DNA of 64,000 nucleotides from Skeletonema tropicum (taxonomy: Eukaryota; Bacillariophyta; Thalassiosirophyceae; Thalassiosirales; Thalassiosiraceae). Under the pieces are notes generated by a model that did no database searches, was not told where the DNA came from, and saw only the letters and a list, made by a program, of their open reading frames with translations. Of the stretch, positions 1 to 10,966 are shown piece after piece; within the stretch, counting starts at the first letter, position 1, and every line of letters begins with the position of its first letter. A program made the translations under genes and the position numbers. Location of the stretch: positions 4,402,001-4,466,000 of the forward strand of contig CM074128.1 in NCBI GenBank assembly GCA_037178625.1, given 5' to 3'.

Positions 1-2170
1 GCCCAGACGACTAGCGTCCGTAGAAGCGATGCTACAGCGTCGTAACTGATGTGAAAGGTCCAGTGTGGGCTGGCCAGCAGCACCACTCTGAATCAAATCG
101 TATCAATCAGCCGTCAGTATGGGCATGAGCCGCTTCTAGTGACCCATTACAGTCGGCGGTGATACTATACAAGCTCATTTGTACTGCCCAGACGACTAGC
201 GTCCGTAGAAGCGATGCTACAGTGTCGTAGCTGATGTGAGAGGTCCAGTGTGGGCTGGCCAGCAGCACCACTCTGAACCAAATCGTATCTATCGCCGTCA
301 GTATGGGCATGAGCCGCTTCTAGTGGCCCGTTACAGTCGGCGGTGATACTATACAAGCTCATTTGTACTGCCCAGACGACTAGCGTCCGTAGAAGCGATG
401 CTACAGCGTCGTATCTGATGTGAGAGGTCCAGTGTGGGCTGGCCAGCACCACCTCTCTGAACCAAATCGTATCTATCGCCGTCAGTATGGGCATGAGCCG
501 CTTCTAGTGACCCATTATACGTGGTGGCGATACTATACAAGCTCATTTGTACTGCCCAGACGACTAGCGTCCGTAGAAGCGATGCTACAGTGTCGTAGCT
601 GATGTGAGAGGTCCAGTGTGGGCTGGCCAGCAGCACCACTCTGAATCAAATCGTATCTATCGCCGTCAGTATGGGCATGAGCCGCTTCTAGTGACCCATT
701 ACAGTCGGCGGTGATACTATACAAGCTCATTTGTACTGCCCAGACGACTAGCGTCCGTAGAAGCGATGCTACAGTGTCGTAGCTGATGTGAGAGGGTCCA
801 GTGTGGGCTGGCCAGCAGCACCACTCTGAATCCAAATCGTATCTATCGCCGTCAGTATGGTCATGAGCCGCTTCTAGTGGCCCATTACAGTCGGCGGTGA
901 TACTATACAAGCTCATTTGTACTGCCCAGACGACTAGCGTCCGTAGAAGCGATGCTACAGCGTCGTAACTGATGTGAAAGGTCCAGTGTGGGCTGGCCAG
1001 CAGCACCACTCTGAATCAAATCGTATCAATCACCGTCAGTATGGGCATGAGCCGCTTCTAGTGACCCATTACAGTCGGCGGTGATACTATACAAGCTCAT
1101 TTGTACTGCCCAGACGACTAGCGTCCGTAGAAGCGATGCTACAGTGTCGTAGCTGATGTGAGAGGTCCAGTGTGGGCTGGCCAGCAGCACCACTCTGAAC
1201 CAAATCGTATCTATCGCCGTCAGTATGGGCATGAGCCGCTTCTAGTGGCCCGTTACAGTCGGCGGTGATACTATACAAGCTCATTTGTACTGCCCAGACG
1301 ACTAGCGTCCGTAGAAGCGATGCTACAGCGTCGTAGCTGATGTGAGAGGTCCAGTGTGGGCTGGCCAGCACCACCTCTCTGAACCAAATCGTATCTATCG
1401 CCGTCAGTATGGGCATGAGCCGCTTCTAGTGACCCATTATACGTGGTGGCGATACTATACAAGCTCATTTGTACTGCCCAGACGACTAGCGTCCGTAGAA
1501 GCGATGCTACAGTGTCGTAGCTGATGTGAGAGGTCCAGTGTGGGCTGGCCAGCAGCACCACTCTGAACCAAATCGTATCTATCGCCGTCAGTATGGTCAT
1601 GAGCCGCTTCTAGTGACCCATTACAGTCGGCGGTGATACTATACAAGCTCATTTGTACTGCCCAGACGACTAGCGTCCGTAGAAGCGATGCTACAGTGTC
1701 GTAGCTGATGTGAGAGGTCCAGTGTGGGCTGGCCAGCAGCACCACTCTGAACCAAATCGTATCTATCGCCGTCAGTATGGTCATGAGCCGCTTCTAGTGA
1801 CCCAATTATACGTGGTGACGATACTATACAAACACATCAGCAATCTCCCATCGTCGATATGCGCAAGAGCAGCTTGTAGTGACCCATTACAGTCGGCGGT
1901 GATACGCTGCGAGCTCATTTGTACTGCCCAGACGACTAGCGTCCGTAGAAGCGATGCTACAGTGTCGTAGCTGATGTGAGAGGTCCAGTGTGGGCTGGCC
2001 AGCAGCACCACTCTGAACCAAATCGTATCTATCGCCGTCAGTATGGGCATGCGCCTCTTCTCTTGGCCCATTAATGTCGGCGGTTATACAATACAAGCTC
2101 ATTTGTACTGCCCAGACGACTAGCGTCCGTAGAAGCGATGCGTCGCAGTAGAAGAGATGCTACAGTGTCG
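1..2170. repeat. 184-base tandem satellite array with 922-base higher-order period
   Basis: The block beginning GCCCAGACGACTAGCG recurs at 1, 186, 370, 554, 738, 924, 1108, 1292, 1476, 1660, 1926 and 2110, so the unit is 184 bases (185-186 with small insertions). Units 1-5 are repeated nearly word for word 922 bases later, with the same private variants in the same order, which makes a five-unit higher-order repeat. The 1660-1926 interval is 266 bases because a diverged second half-unit of about 82 bases is inserted. Long minus-strand frames run through the array, but 184 is not a multiple of three, so consecutive units are read in different frames and I take it as non-coding. The array reaches the left window edge, so its full length is unknown. 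A centromeric, subtelomeric or heterochromatic location is possible but not shown. Confidence 0.95.
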
Positions 2171-2800
2171 TAGCTGAATGTGAGAGGTCCAGTGTGGGCT
2201 GACCGGCTGAATCTCAATCCACCATATTCTATCAATTTGTCGTCAATTTGGGCACGAGCCTGTTGTAGTGGCTTTTTTTACTCGTTGGCGATACTATACA
2301 AGCACAATAGCACTGCGCAGTCGGATCCTGTGAGTTGAAGCTATGCTAAGGTCTCTGAGCTGATCTGAGAGGTCCAGTGTGGGCTGGCCTGCTGCTAATC
2401 ATTTAATCACATCGTATCTCCAATCGTCAATTTTCGTATGAGCCGCTTCTAGTGCCCCATTTATCTTGGTTTCGATACTATACAAACACATCAGCACTGC
2501 GTATTCGGATAGATGCAGTAGAACCGATTTCACAGCCTCACAGATGTCTTAATGAGGATGACACCGGAGGCAGCGTCGCATTGAATCGCCATATCGTTTC
2601 AAATGTTGTCATAATAGCAATTACCTGCTTATAATGACCCGTTATACTTTTTGGCGATGGCACAGAAGCATTTTGACGCTGCCCAGAAGGATTGCGCATG
2701 GCAGAAGCGATGTTAATGCCTCGCAGATGACCTAATGAGGTCCATGACACGGGAGGCGCTCCGCATTGAAGCGCCATAATTTATCAAACGTTGCCAGTAG
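2171..2800. repeat. Degenerate tail of the 184-base satellite
   Basis: Recognisable but diverged pieces of the satellite continue here: a GATACTATACAA block near 2289 and 2474, a GAGAGGTCCAGTGTGGGCTGG block near 2190 and 2368, and weaker GCAGAAGCGATG-type remnants near 2700. Similarity falls steadily with distance from the array. From 2801 to the end of the next gene at 3040 I see nothing else. Confidence 0.8.
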
Positions 2801-3039
2801 TTGTGAGTGATGAAACAAACGTCGCTTTGGATGTACAGGCGTGCGCATTTGGCATACGATATTGTTTTGATTCATGATCTTTCGATCAATACAAATCGGT
2901 CAATATACCTGTGAAATGATGGGTAATACCATATCTATTGCCTTGCTTAGAGTATATTTTAACGAGTTTGCAGTATCATCTTTATTAGGCGAAAATTTCT
3001 CTTATATAACACTAACTTCTAATAATATGAGTACATTTT

Positions 3040-4098
3040 TTATTCGTCGTCACTGTCCTCCATTTCACCCACACTACTTACATCGTCGTCCTTTTTGCCC
3101 GAGTCAATATCCTCGTGGACGTACGCACTCTTATCCATTTTTTCTAGCAAATGTGCCGTTATATACTTGTTCATTGAAAACATTGTAACCCTTGAATTCC
3201 CTCCAAGAACACGTTTGAGTTTTTCATCACAAAGAATCTCGCGTTTGTCTTGGGGGTTCTAAAAAGAACAAAGAACGAGACATCAGTTGTTGAAATGTGA
3301 GAATGAATTGAGCAATAACAGTTTACCCATCATCGAGCTACAAAGAGTTCTAAACGTACTTACCTGCAGATTGTTTTCACGAATATACTTCCAGAGAGCC
3401 TGTGTCACTTGAGGTCTAGGTAAGATTGACTTTCCCACAACCGCCACCAAATCATCCGAAAGTCGATATGGTGCTTGCATGCCGGGGGCCTTCTTCTTCT
3501 GCTCCTTCTTTTTCTTCTTCCCATTACTACCACCATCCTCTGCCTTTCTCTTTCTAGTCGACGGTGTCAAGTCCAGAGGCTTAAATGGGTGTATATGTGG
3601 GGAAATATATTTGTTCATGGTAAACATGCTGAACCTATCGACATCCTTCCCAAACACCTTCTTCATCTTATCATCCAATATAATTTGACGTTTGTCACTT
3701 GGATCTTGCAAATTGTGTTCACGGATGTAATCCCATAGACCCTTCACAACATCAGTCCGAGCTGCTTCTTTCCCACAGCCTAAGAAAGCAGAGAGTTTCG
3801 GACTAATTTCCTTAATGGCCGAGAGTCCACCCCCTTTCTTCTTTTTGGTGGGAGCTTCCTCTTCGTCACTACTGCTGCTGCTGCTATCACCATCGTCGTC
3901 TTCATCTTTAGCCATGGCATCGAGAATTTCGGTAATGGAATTCTTGATAAATTTCTTTTTTGAACTCAGATCGACACCACCAAATTTATCCGAGAGGGCT
4001 GCTATGAATTGTTTAACGCCCATGGTGTTGAGATCGACAGTTTTTAGGAGGGACTCCATTTTGGAGCGTATTTCAGCGTCGGTGGGGAGGTCGGCCAT
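3040..4098 (-). CDS. DEK_C plus tandem SWIB domain chromatin protein (UAF30/TRI1-like)
   Basis: Two exons, 4098..3364 and 3258..3040, joined in phase 0 across a 105-nt GT-AG intron, give 317 residues. The first 60 residues form a DEK C-terminal domain (MADLPTDAEIRSKMESLL start). An acidic Ser/Glu stretch and a KKKK tract follow. The first SWIB/MDM2 domain lies at about 95-175 and contains DPSDKRQIILDD and FTMNKYISPHI. A KRKAED...KKKKK basic linker comes next. The second SWIB domain, about 210-300, is split by the intron and ends with RVTMFSMNKYITAHL. The protein ends in an acidic SDDE tail. The same domain order occurs in yeast UAF30 (Pol I upstream activating factor) and TRI1, so a nuclear role in rRNA transcription or chromatin remodelling is inferred. 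Basic tracts fit nuclear import. The family call is firm; which paralogue it is remains open. Confidence 0.88.
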
Positions 4099-4716
4099 GG
4101 TTGTAATTAGGTATTCTGCTGGTGTGCTTGAGAGCGCGATGTTGTCGTCGCCATTACACTGCTGTCACTACTTATCATCTACTGACACCGTTGGCATGGT
4201 GAACTGGTGAATAATATATGGTGATGGCGTTGCGCGGCGGTAGAGTTGTGAGTTGTAACATCCCGTTGTAACAACTTCTCGTAATTCCGAACGAAGTGTT
4301 ACAATAAATCGGTACCATAATGAAAATACTTAAGGATAATCCTTTTATCTGTGCACGAGGCAGGTTCGCGAACTCCATGGAACGCTGACGTCAGTTCAAA
4401 AATGGGAATGCCCCAAGGCGTCACCACCATACCAGCTCACAAACATATGTACATACTTACGATACGCCCTCATCCTGAAAGCACGACCACCGCCAAAGGG
4501 GACTACATAACAAATTTGCCATCACTTACTCTGACACTACCTATCGCTTGATCTTATTACAAGACAGTTCTGACCTCGCCGCCTGAGAAATAATTCAACG
4601 CGTGCACGTTTGATTTCACCTAATGAAGTGCTCATAAAATTAAATCACAACAAACGAAAACAACTCACAAGAGCAAACAACAACAAATAAGATCAACTCG
4701 CTCACCAAAGAACAAA
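4099..4716. promoter_or_regulatory. Shared divergent promoter interval
   Basis: The 618 bases separate the outward-facing starts of the SWIB protein and the TspO-like membrane protein, so promoters for both must lie here. The sequence before the plus-strand ATG is A/C-rich with several CAACAA and AACAAA runs, as in a 5' leader. I could not pick out a definite TATA box, RNA gene or repeat. Confidence 0.5.
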
Positions 4717-5712
4717 ATGCTTTCATCTTGTAAATCATCATCATCAACAGAGACTAAACGTCTCAACCTCAAAAACTGGGCCAACGTCGCAGCCTACATC
4801 CTCAACACCTTCTTCACATATGGCGTAGGATTGGCAGGACTTCTAGGAACACCGACGAACGCAGATCTATCCGACAAGTACCAAACCATCGTCACACCCA
4901 ATTTTGGTGCATTCAGGATCTGGATCGTCATCTTCTTGTTTCAACTGCTATTCACAATTGTGCAGCTATTTCCCAAATTTCGTGCAACACCTATGGTTCA
5001 AGAGGGAGTCTCCTATTGGTATTGCATTGTAACAGCTATGCAAATCGGGTGGACGATTTCATTTGCCTACGAAATCATTCCTGCTTCTTTGGCATTCATG
5101 TTGGCTCTCTATGCATCCTTGATGGCACTATTGTATTCACAATACTACACCGAATCAGACAATAGCTTTGTGGAGTTTTGGCTCTTGCGATTCCCATTTG
5201 CACTCCACGGGGGCTGGATCACTGCTGCAAGTGCACTAAATGTGAATGTCCAAGCGGTTGCCTCGAGCGCTCCCGCAGATATACAACTGGCATTAGCCAT
5301 TGTGTGCCTGGCAGCGCTTCATGCAATTTCTGTGTGGGTTTTGTTTTATCCTCAGAGACCCAACTGGACCATCGCATGTGTCTTGGCATGGGCATTCGGC
5401 TACATTTACGTTGAGTTGGCATCTCCGAATGATCTAATCGTTGAGACATTCACTCAACAAACAATCAATGGTGTTCGCTATGCTGCTTTTGCAGTAGGTG
5501 CAATCATTATTCCGGTCCAACTTGTACTTCGTATGGCTATGCTTGTCAAGCCTCAGTTCAATCCATACAGAGCTGCTGGTGATAGCGATAGTGCCACACA
5601 TGAGAGCGAGACGAAGGCTCTTTCTCATGATGTAGACGAAGGCGTCGTTGTTACTGGTGCCACTCGGGAAGAGGATGCAAAAAAGGATGGAGATGCTGTT
5701 GATATGGCGTGA
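4717..5712 (+). CDS. TspO/MBR-like multi-pass membrane protein
   Basis: Single exon, 331 residues, ATG in AACAAAATG context. About eight to nine hydrophobic segments are visible: NVAAYILNTFFTYGVGLAG near the N-terminus, then FRIWIVIFLFQLLFTIVQLF, WYCIVTAMQIGWTISFAYEI, SLAFMLALYASLMALLY, a pair around 165-190, LALAIVCLAALHAISVWVLF, TIACVLAWAFGYIYVEL, and YAAFAVGAIIIPVQLVLRM. The motif LRFPFALHGGWITAASALN resembles the signature of TspO-related tryptophan-rich sensory-type proteins, which bind tetrapyrroles or other small hydrophobic ligands in membranes. A hydrophilic, acidic, probably cytosolic tail of about 50 residues follows. No signal peptide is separable from the first membrane helix. 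The ligand and organelle cannot be told from sequence. Confidence is good for a membrane protein and moderate for the family. Confidence 0.6.
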   Translation: MLSSCKSSSSTETKRLNLKNWANVAAYILNTFFTYGVGLAGLLGTPTNADLSDKYQTIVTPNFGAFRIWIVIFLFQLLFTIVQLFPKFRATPMVQEGVSYWYCIVTAMQIGWTISFAYEIIPASLAFMLALYASLMALLYSQYYTESDNSFVEFWLLRFPFALHGGWITAASALNVNVQAVASSAPADIQLALAIVCLAALHAISVWVLFYPQRPNWTIACVLAWAFGYIYVELASPNDLIVETFTQQTINGVRYAAFAVGAIIIPVQLVLRMAMLVKPQFNPYRAAGDSDSATHESETKALSHDVDEGVVVTGATREEDAKKDGDAVDMA

Positions 5713-5910
5713 GTTGACCGTATGATCAGTGCTGATATGATTTCAATTTTCAGCAAAAAATCAAACTAAATAGATAGAGATAAAGAAGTGTAAAGAAAGA
5801 CATGTGCGTATAAAACATGATCGAACATTTCTTTACATCGTCACATTAATCTACATCTGATCACAATAACTCAGTCAATGGCTTTTCCCTCTTCTTCTCA
5901 TCACCACAAA

Positions 5911-7583
5911 TCAAGGACGAAGCTGGCTATTCTTTTTCCCCGAATTCTTCTTCACATCAAACTTCTTTTGTCTTTTTGTTACATTTCTTTTCCATTCATC
6001 TGGCAGCTCTTCGTAACTCCTTCCTCCAGTTAACTCTTCATATACATCATTCGACACAGCCGCCTTTACCCTCATGAACGCCATTTCACCCAAACATCCG
6101 TCATCGCAGCACAATTTGAACAGTGTTCTTGCGTACTTATCTTGCTCATCACTGTTGTTCAATAGTCTGCCAACTGCCTTGAACATGACACCGTAGGTAA
6201 CGTCATTTGGTTGAGTATACTTTTCAGCGCAACTCTCCATGAACGTTAGATGAGCCATATCAAAAGAGCGCCTCTTCTCCTTCACGGTTCCATAGGTTGA
6301 CGCACAAGCTGCAATAACGGCTAATAACGGAAGTATACCCAGTCACATCAGGACGACACTTTCTGACTTTCTCCTCTCTGAACATGTTGACCTGTCTATC
6401 AAGAACATCCCTCGCCTTCATAAAGTGTCCTCGAACACTCTGCGTCTTGGCCCAATAATCAATTACTTGGTTGTAAATTATCGAATCAGGCCTTAGTCTA
6501 TCGTCTCCATTCAAATAGCCATTCTCCAATCGAGATAATATCTTGTCAGCACGTCTTGCTCCACCCATGTCGTAGTATTTTTTGACTGCAGGCGATATGC
6601 TTGAAATGACAATGTTGTAACTCCCCGCATCAGGTTGAATGTCAACATTGCCCTTCTTACTTGAAGATTCCATGTACTCGAAGATTTGTCTAATCCTCTT
6701 TTCACTCGTAATATCGCCACTCTTGAGCCACGAAGACATGACTATATTGAAGCACAAAGTGGTGGGTTTCGCAGATTCAATTTCTTCTTGATACTGCAAC
6801 TGCTGCATCCACATCACCAAGTGTTCTGCCATGATGGGACCCTCTAACTTTCGACTACTTGCCCATGCCTTGAGAACGGGGACGAAGCATTGTGTGTGAG
6901 GCTTAGCGAAATCATTTGCTCCAGACTTGTAGGTGTTAGTCATCCACTCAAGAATTTGCTGTGCTCGGGCAGGAGCTTTCGGCTCGTCGGATGCTCTGGT
7001 CCATGCCTCGATGGCGATTTGGAAGGATTCTAGATTTGGCTGTACGGTACTGTCTCCGGCAGCATATAAATCCTGCATTTGAATAAGGATCTGAACATAA
7101 TTGATAGGATTAATTAGCGAAGGATATAAAACAGATATAAAATGCCGGCGGATGATCAATAGCAGACTGTAAGAAACTCACCTGCTCAGCACGCACGGCT
7201 GCCTTACTCCCCTCCCCACTCATACTCCAAGCCTTCATAACGGCATTGTAATCTTCCGTCACAGCAACGACCTCAGTATTTCCGGCTCTCCTCTCATCAA
7301 TCATACGCTTCAAAAGACCCTCTACCGCCAGGGCTCGTTCGCGTCCATTATCAGAAGAAAGATTCAGCTTCTCTGGTGCCGTCGCCCATGCTGACATCAA
7401 CATGGGACATGTGCTCATTTCTTCCGGGCTGAGTGAACCAATACTTTGGTTGCATATATCGTCGGTAAGTTTGCGTAGGAAAGCACGATGAGTGTGCGCG
7501 GGGAGCCCCGAAGTGATGTAGGCGTGGGTGTGAGTGGGGGCTGCGATGATGAGGGCGGCGGAGATGACAGTGACAGTGGTAAG
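5911..7583 (-). CDS. Pentatricopeptide repeat (PPR) protein, frame broken as read
   Basis: Exon A runs from an uncertain start (frame open from 7583, first ATG 7418) to 7182. A 91-nt intron (7181..7091) follows, and exon B continues from 7090. The product contains helical-repeat motifs typical of PPR proteins: VTEDYNAVMKAWSMSGEG, LESFQIAIEAWTRASDEP, QCFVPVLKAWASSRKLEG, TLCFNIVMSSWLKSGD, GSYNIVISSISP, IIYNQVIDYWAKTQS and DVTYGVMFKAVGRLLNNS. PPR proteins bind organellar RNA and act in editing, processing or translation in mitochondria or plastids. The segment before ATG 7418 encodes a hydrophobic stretch (TVTVISAALIIAAP) like a signal or transit peptide but has no in-frame ATG; a stop lies at 7584. 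Near 6311-6330 a 10-base duplication throws PDVTGYTSVI out of frame. Removing one copy would restore continuity with AACASTYGTVKEK, so this is either a damaged allele or an assembly error. Confidence 0.72.
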
Positions 7584-8094
7584 TCAGAAATGCCGATGTC
7601 GATGATGATCGGCTTCGTTTCGGCATCTTTGGAAAAACCTACTGAAGAATAACGATCAAAAGCTGATGGTGTAGGTGGCGATATAGATGACAAAGCGCAG
7701 ACGATGGAGACGATGTTCCAACTGTTATGGCAGCAACGGCGGATTTAACTTCAAATTACCGCAGTGATTTTTATGGTGGCTGATGGGTTGAAGCATGGAT
7801 CGTTGTGGAGTTGTGAAATAAAAGAAAACAAGATGCGATAGCAAAGTTCTGGAACGATGAGGCAGGTTTTGTTAGAATAATTCGGGTTCAAGGGCATGCC
7901 CACGTTCTAAGTCCATTGGATACTAATGAAAAAACGATATCTTTGGAATATTTGGGTTTCAGCCATCTATTTAATCAGATGAAGCCCTCTTTTTCAGGCA
8001 GATGTTTATGTCCATCTGGACTCTCACAGCAGGTTGCCGACGTCACAAACGGGATTTGCTGACGCAATTCTGGATTCCGATCCCAGTGTGTATG
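7584..8094. other. Gene-free interval
   Basis: This is the upstream region of the PPR gene. No convincing coding, RNA or repeat structure was recognised apart from the element that starts at 8095. Confidence 0.5.
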
Positions 8095-8692
8095 CTACCG
8101 CGCGAAAAAAATGCTCCAGGAGCATTTAGGTCCCGGGTTCGCTAGTAAAAACAGTGATTAGCAAGCATTTTGGTCACGAGTTCCAACTCAAACTCGCACA
8201 AAATCCTATCAACCATGTCGACATGCTACTCCGCGGCCTGACAAGTGCCATGGTAGACTCATAACACCAATAATCATGGGTTCTATGATAGTCCGTATTA
8301 TTAGCCTCTGTAGAGTCACTGGTCAACGTCACAACTATCATATTTGCCCTGTAGTGGCCGAGGAGCATTCGTCAAGTGGGGGTCGGAGGCTAGGTTTTGG
8401 TAGTGATTTTTACTAGGTAAAAATGACGAAATCGCTACCAAGTTATCTCCATCAGTGATAGATATAAATCGTTCAACCAAGGAATAAGTATATTCAGATA
8501 GACTTCAGTTTGGCATTCCCAGTCGACTTTTTTGTCGAACGTTTAGTTGTTATAGGTACTAGTGGACGTGATGACATGGTTATTACTTGCCTTCATTCTG
8601 TGAGTGAGAGTACTCCTCCGTAAGATAGTATGAATTCCTACTGTAGATTCTAGGAGCATTTTTTTCGGAGGAGCATTTTTTTCGCGCGGTAG
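8095..8692. mobile_element. 598-base MITE-like element with terminal inverted repeats
   Basis: The left end CTACCGCGCGAAAAAAATGC and the right end at 8670-8692 are exact inverted copies for about 23 bases (CTACCGCGCG, A7, ATGCTCC). The sequence TATG flanks both sides (8091-8094 and 8693-8696), a possible 4-base target duplication. Each end also has a second ATGCTCC/GGAGCAT copy: a palindrome at 8112-8130 on the left and a tandem copy on the right. No transposase is encoded, so it would be non-autonomous. The superfamily is unclear. A shortened form of the same end sequence occurs at 15125 and 48617. Confidence 0.75.
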
Positions 8693-10167
8693 TATGATAC
8701 TTATATCTCTATTGGCGATACATGCCCTGCTTCCGGCAGTTTCATCTCCCAAAAAATTGTACCGGAAGGGATTTACCCCCTTTATTATCGAGTAATTGAC
8801 AGGCAAAAATTCAATAGACTTTCATACCCCTATTAATGTAAACTTTCCCCCTTCGTTAGTTGGGGCATTTCCAAAATTCTGCCGACGTCACAAGTGGAGG
8901 TGATGACGCATTACTGACCGACTGCACAAGAATTATCCAACAGGCCCTGAAAATGAAGGCCCCATGCACCATGCTACCTTTGTTAGGAAGTGTTAGTCTA
9001 GAGAGCTGTAACAAGCATCATTAAGACGTTCCAATATTCTGAAGGAAAGCTCTTTCATTCACAGAGCAGTGTGTGGGTGTCCTAAAAGCCGATATAAAAC
9101 TGCTCCTGACAAGAGCATTTCCTAATAGGAGTTTGTATACCTGTTGTGAGAGGCGACGGAGAGGAACACCTACTCTTTCGCTGTTATAATTTCTCCTCTT
9201 CCCAATCAGAATAGCTGAAACCAAGTCTGTAGTTTCGCCACTGGGATGGAAGGACATGGACGATCAAAGCAAGGGTGCAAGACAAATAGAAGAGGACAGG
9301 TACTGCACTTGTTTTTAGTTTCATTACTATCTTGGTAAAGTCACTTAATCTCTCTTTGCATCAAATGGCACTATGTCTATGTACATTGGCACTGAATATG
9401 ATAATGTCATGTATAATACTGACATCTGATACTGCTATGCCAACATTCAGCTTTGCCTGAATTTGCATATGAACACCATTGAATCACAAAATCATCAGTC
9501 TGTTTCGCTTGCTACTTCCACATGAGTATTGGCCGATTCGATCTATTTGTACTGATGTATCTGCGCTCCACTCGCTGCTGTGAAGAAACCTTGCTTTTCG
9601 AGGAGCGAAGCTAAGGAATTACTCATGTGACGTCAAGACTACTTATACTTATGCAGTTTTGTACTCCTCATTTAGGGCAGGCACCACAGGCGTCTTCGGG
9701 ACCAGCCCCAGCTCCTCCTGGTTTAAGTTCACCTTTCTCTACTGGCACTAGTGCCTAGGGAGTAGCAACTAAAATAAGTGATTAGTTTAGGATGGTGTTC
9801 ACGGAGCTATTTACTGGGCAAGCTGGATCTGAACTTGCCCATTTTAGGTAATAAGAGGAGCGCAGTCTATCTCATAGTTCAGTAGCAAGACCCGCGGCTG
9901 TTACAGGGTCCACCTACTCGGCTTAAACCAGGCTTACACCTTATGTAGGTACCCACCCTCCAAATCACAGCCTAGCCAAAATATTTATACCCACCTCCTC
10001 CGGTTTCAACTAGAGTAGTGGGCTCAAGGTGCTGCACTTGATTGTGTTCACCTCGAGGCTAATAGAGTCAACCTTCGTATATCATCGCAACTAGATCCAA
10101 CGACTGCACAATTCGATCCAGCACCGCATCAACACACAACATCATGATGTCGTGGGTCGTGGATTGT
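8693..10167. other. Gene-poor interval between two elements
   Basis: No coding frame with convincing composition was found. A short match to the pre-element sequence at 8037 (TGCCGACGTCACAA) recurs at 8879. An inverted pair CCTGGTTTAAG (about 9717) and CTTAAACCAGG (about 9922) hints at another decayed repeat. CTAGCCAAAAT at about 9973 recurs at about 11034. Confidence 0.45.
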
Positions 10168-10966
10168 GGAGGGCAAGGGTAAATAAGCAGGGTTGGCGAC
10201 GACGGTTCCCGCCAAAATTTTACCTATTAAAAAATGCTGAGTACCGTTACCGTCTCGTCGGCAAACTGGAATGTCACACCTCAATGCCGGTCCGAACAGG
10301 ATGATCAGCACTAACCACGCCGCTCAAGGCACGGCAACCATGGTCACCGTTGCCGCCGTTGAATTAGACCAAGTTAATAGCCGTATTATGGGATGATTGG
10401 TGGCTGACGGTTACTATGGATTACTAAGTTGGTGTTGAAGCTCTTGCCACTGCCAAATCCCCTGAGAGAAGGCAGCATGGAGGCAATATTAGGCGGTGAC
10501 GTCCGGCGAGCGCCGCCCACTGAACAGTGCTCATTGAACGTCCCAAGGAGCGTTTCCAGTGGATCCAAGCACGATAACACAGACATAGTAATCCATAGTA
10601 GCGATCAGCCACCGATCGGCCGTTATTACGGCTATTAACTTGGTCTATTTCAGCGGCGGCAACGCTGACCTGGTTGCCGGCAGAGAGTGTTCAATTTGAG
10701 CTTTCAATGACGGAAATCGGGCAGGGCAACCGAGACTCAATGAATAGGAGCGAGACTCAATTATAGGGATCTCAAAGTCGTAACGGCACTTTTACTTAGG
10801 CAACATTTGATGCCGTTTCCTGCACACTTTTATTCGTACGAGCGATACATCGGAACTAGTGACGAATCGCTAACTTCGAATACCGGTTAACGGACGAGAT
10901 GGTAAATTGATTTTGAAATTTCACAAAACGACGCCAACCCTGCTTACATATTTACCCTTGGTGGAG
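10168..10966. mobile_element. Fold-back element with long imperfect inverted repeats
   Basis: The outer arms 10168-10201 and 10931-10966 are inverted copies (GGGTAAATAAGCAGGGTTGGCG against CGCCAACCCTGCTTACATATTTACCC). The inner arms 10331-10429 and 10587-10680 are inverted copies over roughly 95-100 bases with scattered mismatches, including the exact core AGACCAAGTTAATAGCCGTA. The loop of about 160 bases has no credible coding frame. This fits a non-autonomous fold-back or MITE-type DNA transposon. I could not define its exact ends or target duplication. Confidence 0.65.

Noticed and set aside
107..2102. Family of 60-158 codon frames with similar proteins on the minus strand
   Set aside because: They arise from the 184-base satellite. 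Consecutive units fall in different frames and there is no splice or start logic, so they are not genes.
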